Assembly (NCBI GenBank): GCA_934293835.1 | Contig: CAKQZO010000084.1 | Coordinates: 1 to 6,746, forward strand | Origin: an uncultured Lacticaseibacillus sp. | GTDB taxonomy: Bacteria; Bacillota; Bacilli; Lactobacillales; Lactobacillaceae | Length of the DNA: 6,746 nucleotides | Direction: 5' to 3' | Part shown: positions 5,788 to 6,746 of the stretch, one piece after another | Layout: every line of letters starts with the position of its first letter | How positions within the stretch are numbered: position 1 is the stretch's first letter | Made by a program: the position numbers and the translations under genes | The notes under the pieces: generated by a model | Told to the model about the DNA's origin: nothing | What the model saw: only the letters and a program-made list of their open reading frames with translations | The model's database searches: none

Positions 5788-6168
5788 TTAAACTAATTCC
5801 AAGATAACCATTTGGGCTGCATCGCCACGACGCGGCGCAGTCTTCAGAATGCGGGTGTAACCACCCTTGCGTTCTGCATAGCGAGGAGCAACGTCAGAAA
5901 ACAGCTTCTGCAATGCAGACTGAACAACGACGGTGTCGCCATCTTCTTTAACATCAGCGATCTCGTTGCGCAGGAATGCTGCGGCTTGACGACGAGCGTG
6001 CAGGTCGCCGCGCTTGCCTAACGTGATCATCTTTTCAGCGGTGGAACGAACTTCCTTAGCGCGCGCTTCGGTGGTCGTGATCCGTTCGTGGATCAAAAGA
6101 TCCGTGGTCAGATCGCGAAGCAAAGCCTTACGTTGGGAGCTAGTCCGTCCTAATTTACGGTAACTCAT
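5788..6168 (-). CDS. rplQ: 50S ribosomal protein L17
   Basis: Large-subunit ribosomal protein L17. The 126-residue product begins [20 protein letters not shown] and contains [31 protein letters not shown], then the C-terminal [25 protein letters not shown] block, all diagnostic of bacterial L17. An upstream in-frame ATG would add 27 residues that lie within rpoA and the gap and are not L17-like. The ATG at 6168 has GGAGG at 6183-6179 with a 10-nt spacing and is the right start. It lies 22 nt after rpoA in the standard end of the alpha operon and is certainly cotranscribed with it. The message continues into a structured 3' region. Confidence 0.98.
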   Translation of the reverse strand: MSYRKLGRTSSQRKALLRDLTTDLLIHERITTTEARAKEVRSTAEKMITLGKRGDLHARRQAAAFLRNEIADVKEDGDTVVVQSALQKLFSDVAPRYAERKGGYTRILKTAPRRGDAAQMVILELV

Positions 6169-6190
6169 GAATGTTTTGCCTCCTTTGCAA

Positions 6191-6746
6191 TTAGTCTTCG
6201 GTGCGCAGGCCCAAGCCAAGGTCGCTAAGCTTGTTCTTAACTTCCTCAAGCGACTTGCGGCCTAAGTTGCGGACCTTCATCATATCGGCTTCTGTTTTGT
6301 TGGTCAACTCTTGCACGGTGTTGATCCCAGCACGCTTCAAACAGTTGTAGGAACGGACAGACAAGTCGAGCTCTTCGATGGTCATCTCAAGCATCTTTTC
6401 CTTGTGGGTCTCTTCTTTTTCAACCATGATTTCGGCGTTCTTGGCTTCATCGGTCAAGTTGACGAAAATATCCAAATGCTCGGTGAGGATCTTCGCAGCC
6501 AAGCTGATGGCTTCGCGTGGGTTGATCGAACCATTGGTCCAAACATCCAGCGTCAGCTTGTCGAAGTCGTTGCGCCGACCAACACGGGTGCTTTCGACTT
6601 GATAGTTGACCCGACTGATTGGGGTGAAAATCGAGTCGATCGGCAATACCCCAATCGGCATGTCATCAACTTTATTTTGATCAGCTGCCACATACCCTCG
6701 ACCAGTCTTAACCGTCATCCGGACGTGGAAGCGACCACCCTCTGCA
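6191..6746 (-). CDS. rpoA: DNA-directed RNA polymerase alpha subunit, 5' end cut by window edge
   Basis: The alpha subunit of RNA polymerase, which assembles the core enzyme and contacts UP elements and activators. The 184 complete residues seen are the C-terminal part of a protein of about 312-315. The N-terminal-domain portion includes [31 protein letters not shown] and the tail of the beta/beta' assembly region. A charged linker ([11 protein letters not shown]) leads to the helix-hairpin-helix C-terminal domain: [16 protein letters not shown] holds the DNA-binding Arg and Asn equivalents of E. coli R265 and N268, and [14 protein letters not shown] holds the K298/S299 equivalents. It ends GLGLRTED. 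The true start lies to the right of the window; the internal ATG at 6718 is not the start because coding continues upstream (AEGGRFHVR). Next gene is rplQ, 22 nt on. Confidence 0.98.
   Translation of the reverse strand, partial: AEGGRFHVRMTVKTGRGYVAADQNKVDDMPIGVLPIDSIFTPISRVNYQVESTRVGRRNDFDKLTLDVWTNGSINPREAISLAAKILTEHLDIFVNLTDEAKNAEIMVEKEETHKEKMLEMTIEELDLSVRSYNCLKRAGINTVQELTNKTEADMMKVRNLGRKSLEEVKNKLSDLGLGLRTED

Overview
The window reads as a conserved housekeeping segment of a lactic acid bacterium (Lactobacillaceae), probably a fairly GC-rich member related to Lacticaseibacillus. The evidence is the gene order rpoA-rplQ-ecfA1-ecfA2-ecfT-truA-...-rplM, Firmicute-type GGAGG ribosome binding sites, and an apparent L17 downstream element, an RNA family known mainly from lactic acid bacteria. 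The genus is an inference; there is no 16S gene here. Every gene is on the minus strand, so transcription runs from the right edge to the left edge.

Right to left. (1) 6746-5788: the end of the ribosomal protein/RNA polymerase operon, with the 3' part of rpoA followed by rplQ. (2) 5787-5494: a noncoding 3' region holding a folded element that ends in seven Us (candidate L17 downstream element) and then a second, GC-rich terminator. (3) 5445-2934: a candidate extended -10 promoter and the energising module of the group II ECF vitamin transporters: two ATPases (ecfA1, ecfA2) and the membrane coupling protein ecfT. They overlap and are translationally coupled. No substrate-binding S component is in the window. 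(4) 2927-2139: a perfect 10-bp hairpin, then truA (tRNA pseudouridine synthase). (5) 2058-889: a 12-helix-type MFS exporter of the CynX/NimT family, placed between truA and rplM, which are often adjacent in related bacteria. (6) 892-719: a promoter, an atypical tRNA-Asn(GUU) and its terminator. (7) 698-584: a roughly 115-nt imperfect hairpin of unknown role. (8) 535-1: a strong promoter, an L13 leader hairpin and rplM, which runs off the left edge just before its stop.

Together the genes serve translation (L17, L13, tRNA-Asn, TruA), transcription (RpoA) and vitamin uptake (EcfA1A2T). I found no CRISPR array, insertion sequence, phage gene, toxin-antitoxin or obvious novel protein system. The less ordinary content is in the RNA between the genes: the structured block and alternating complementary pentamers between tRNA-Asn and rplM, the divergent tRNA-Asn itself, and possible competing helices upstream of the L17 element.
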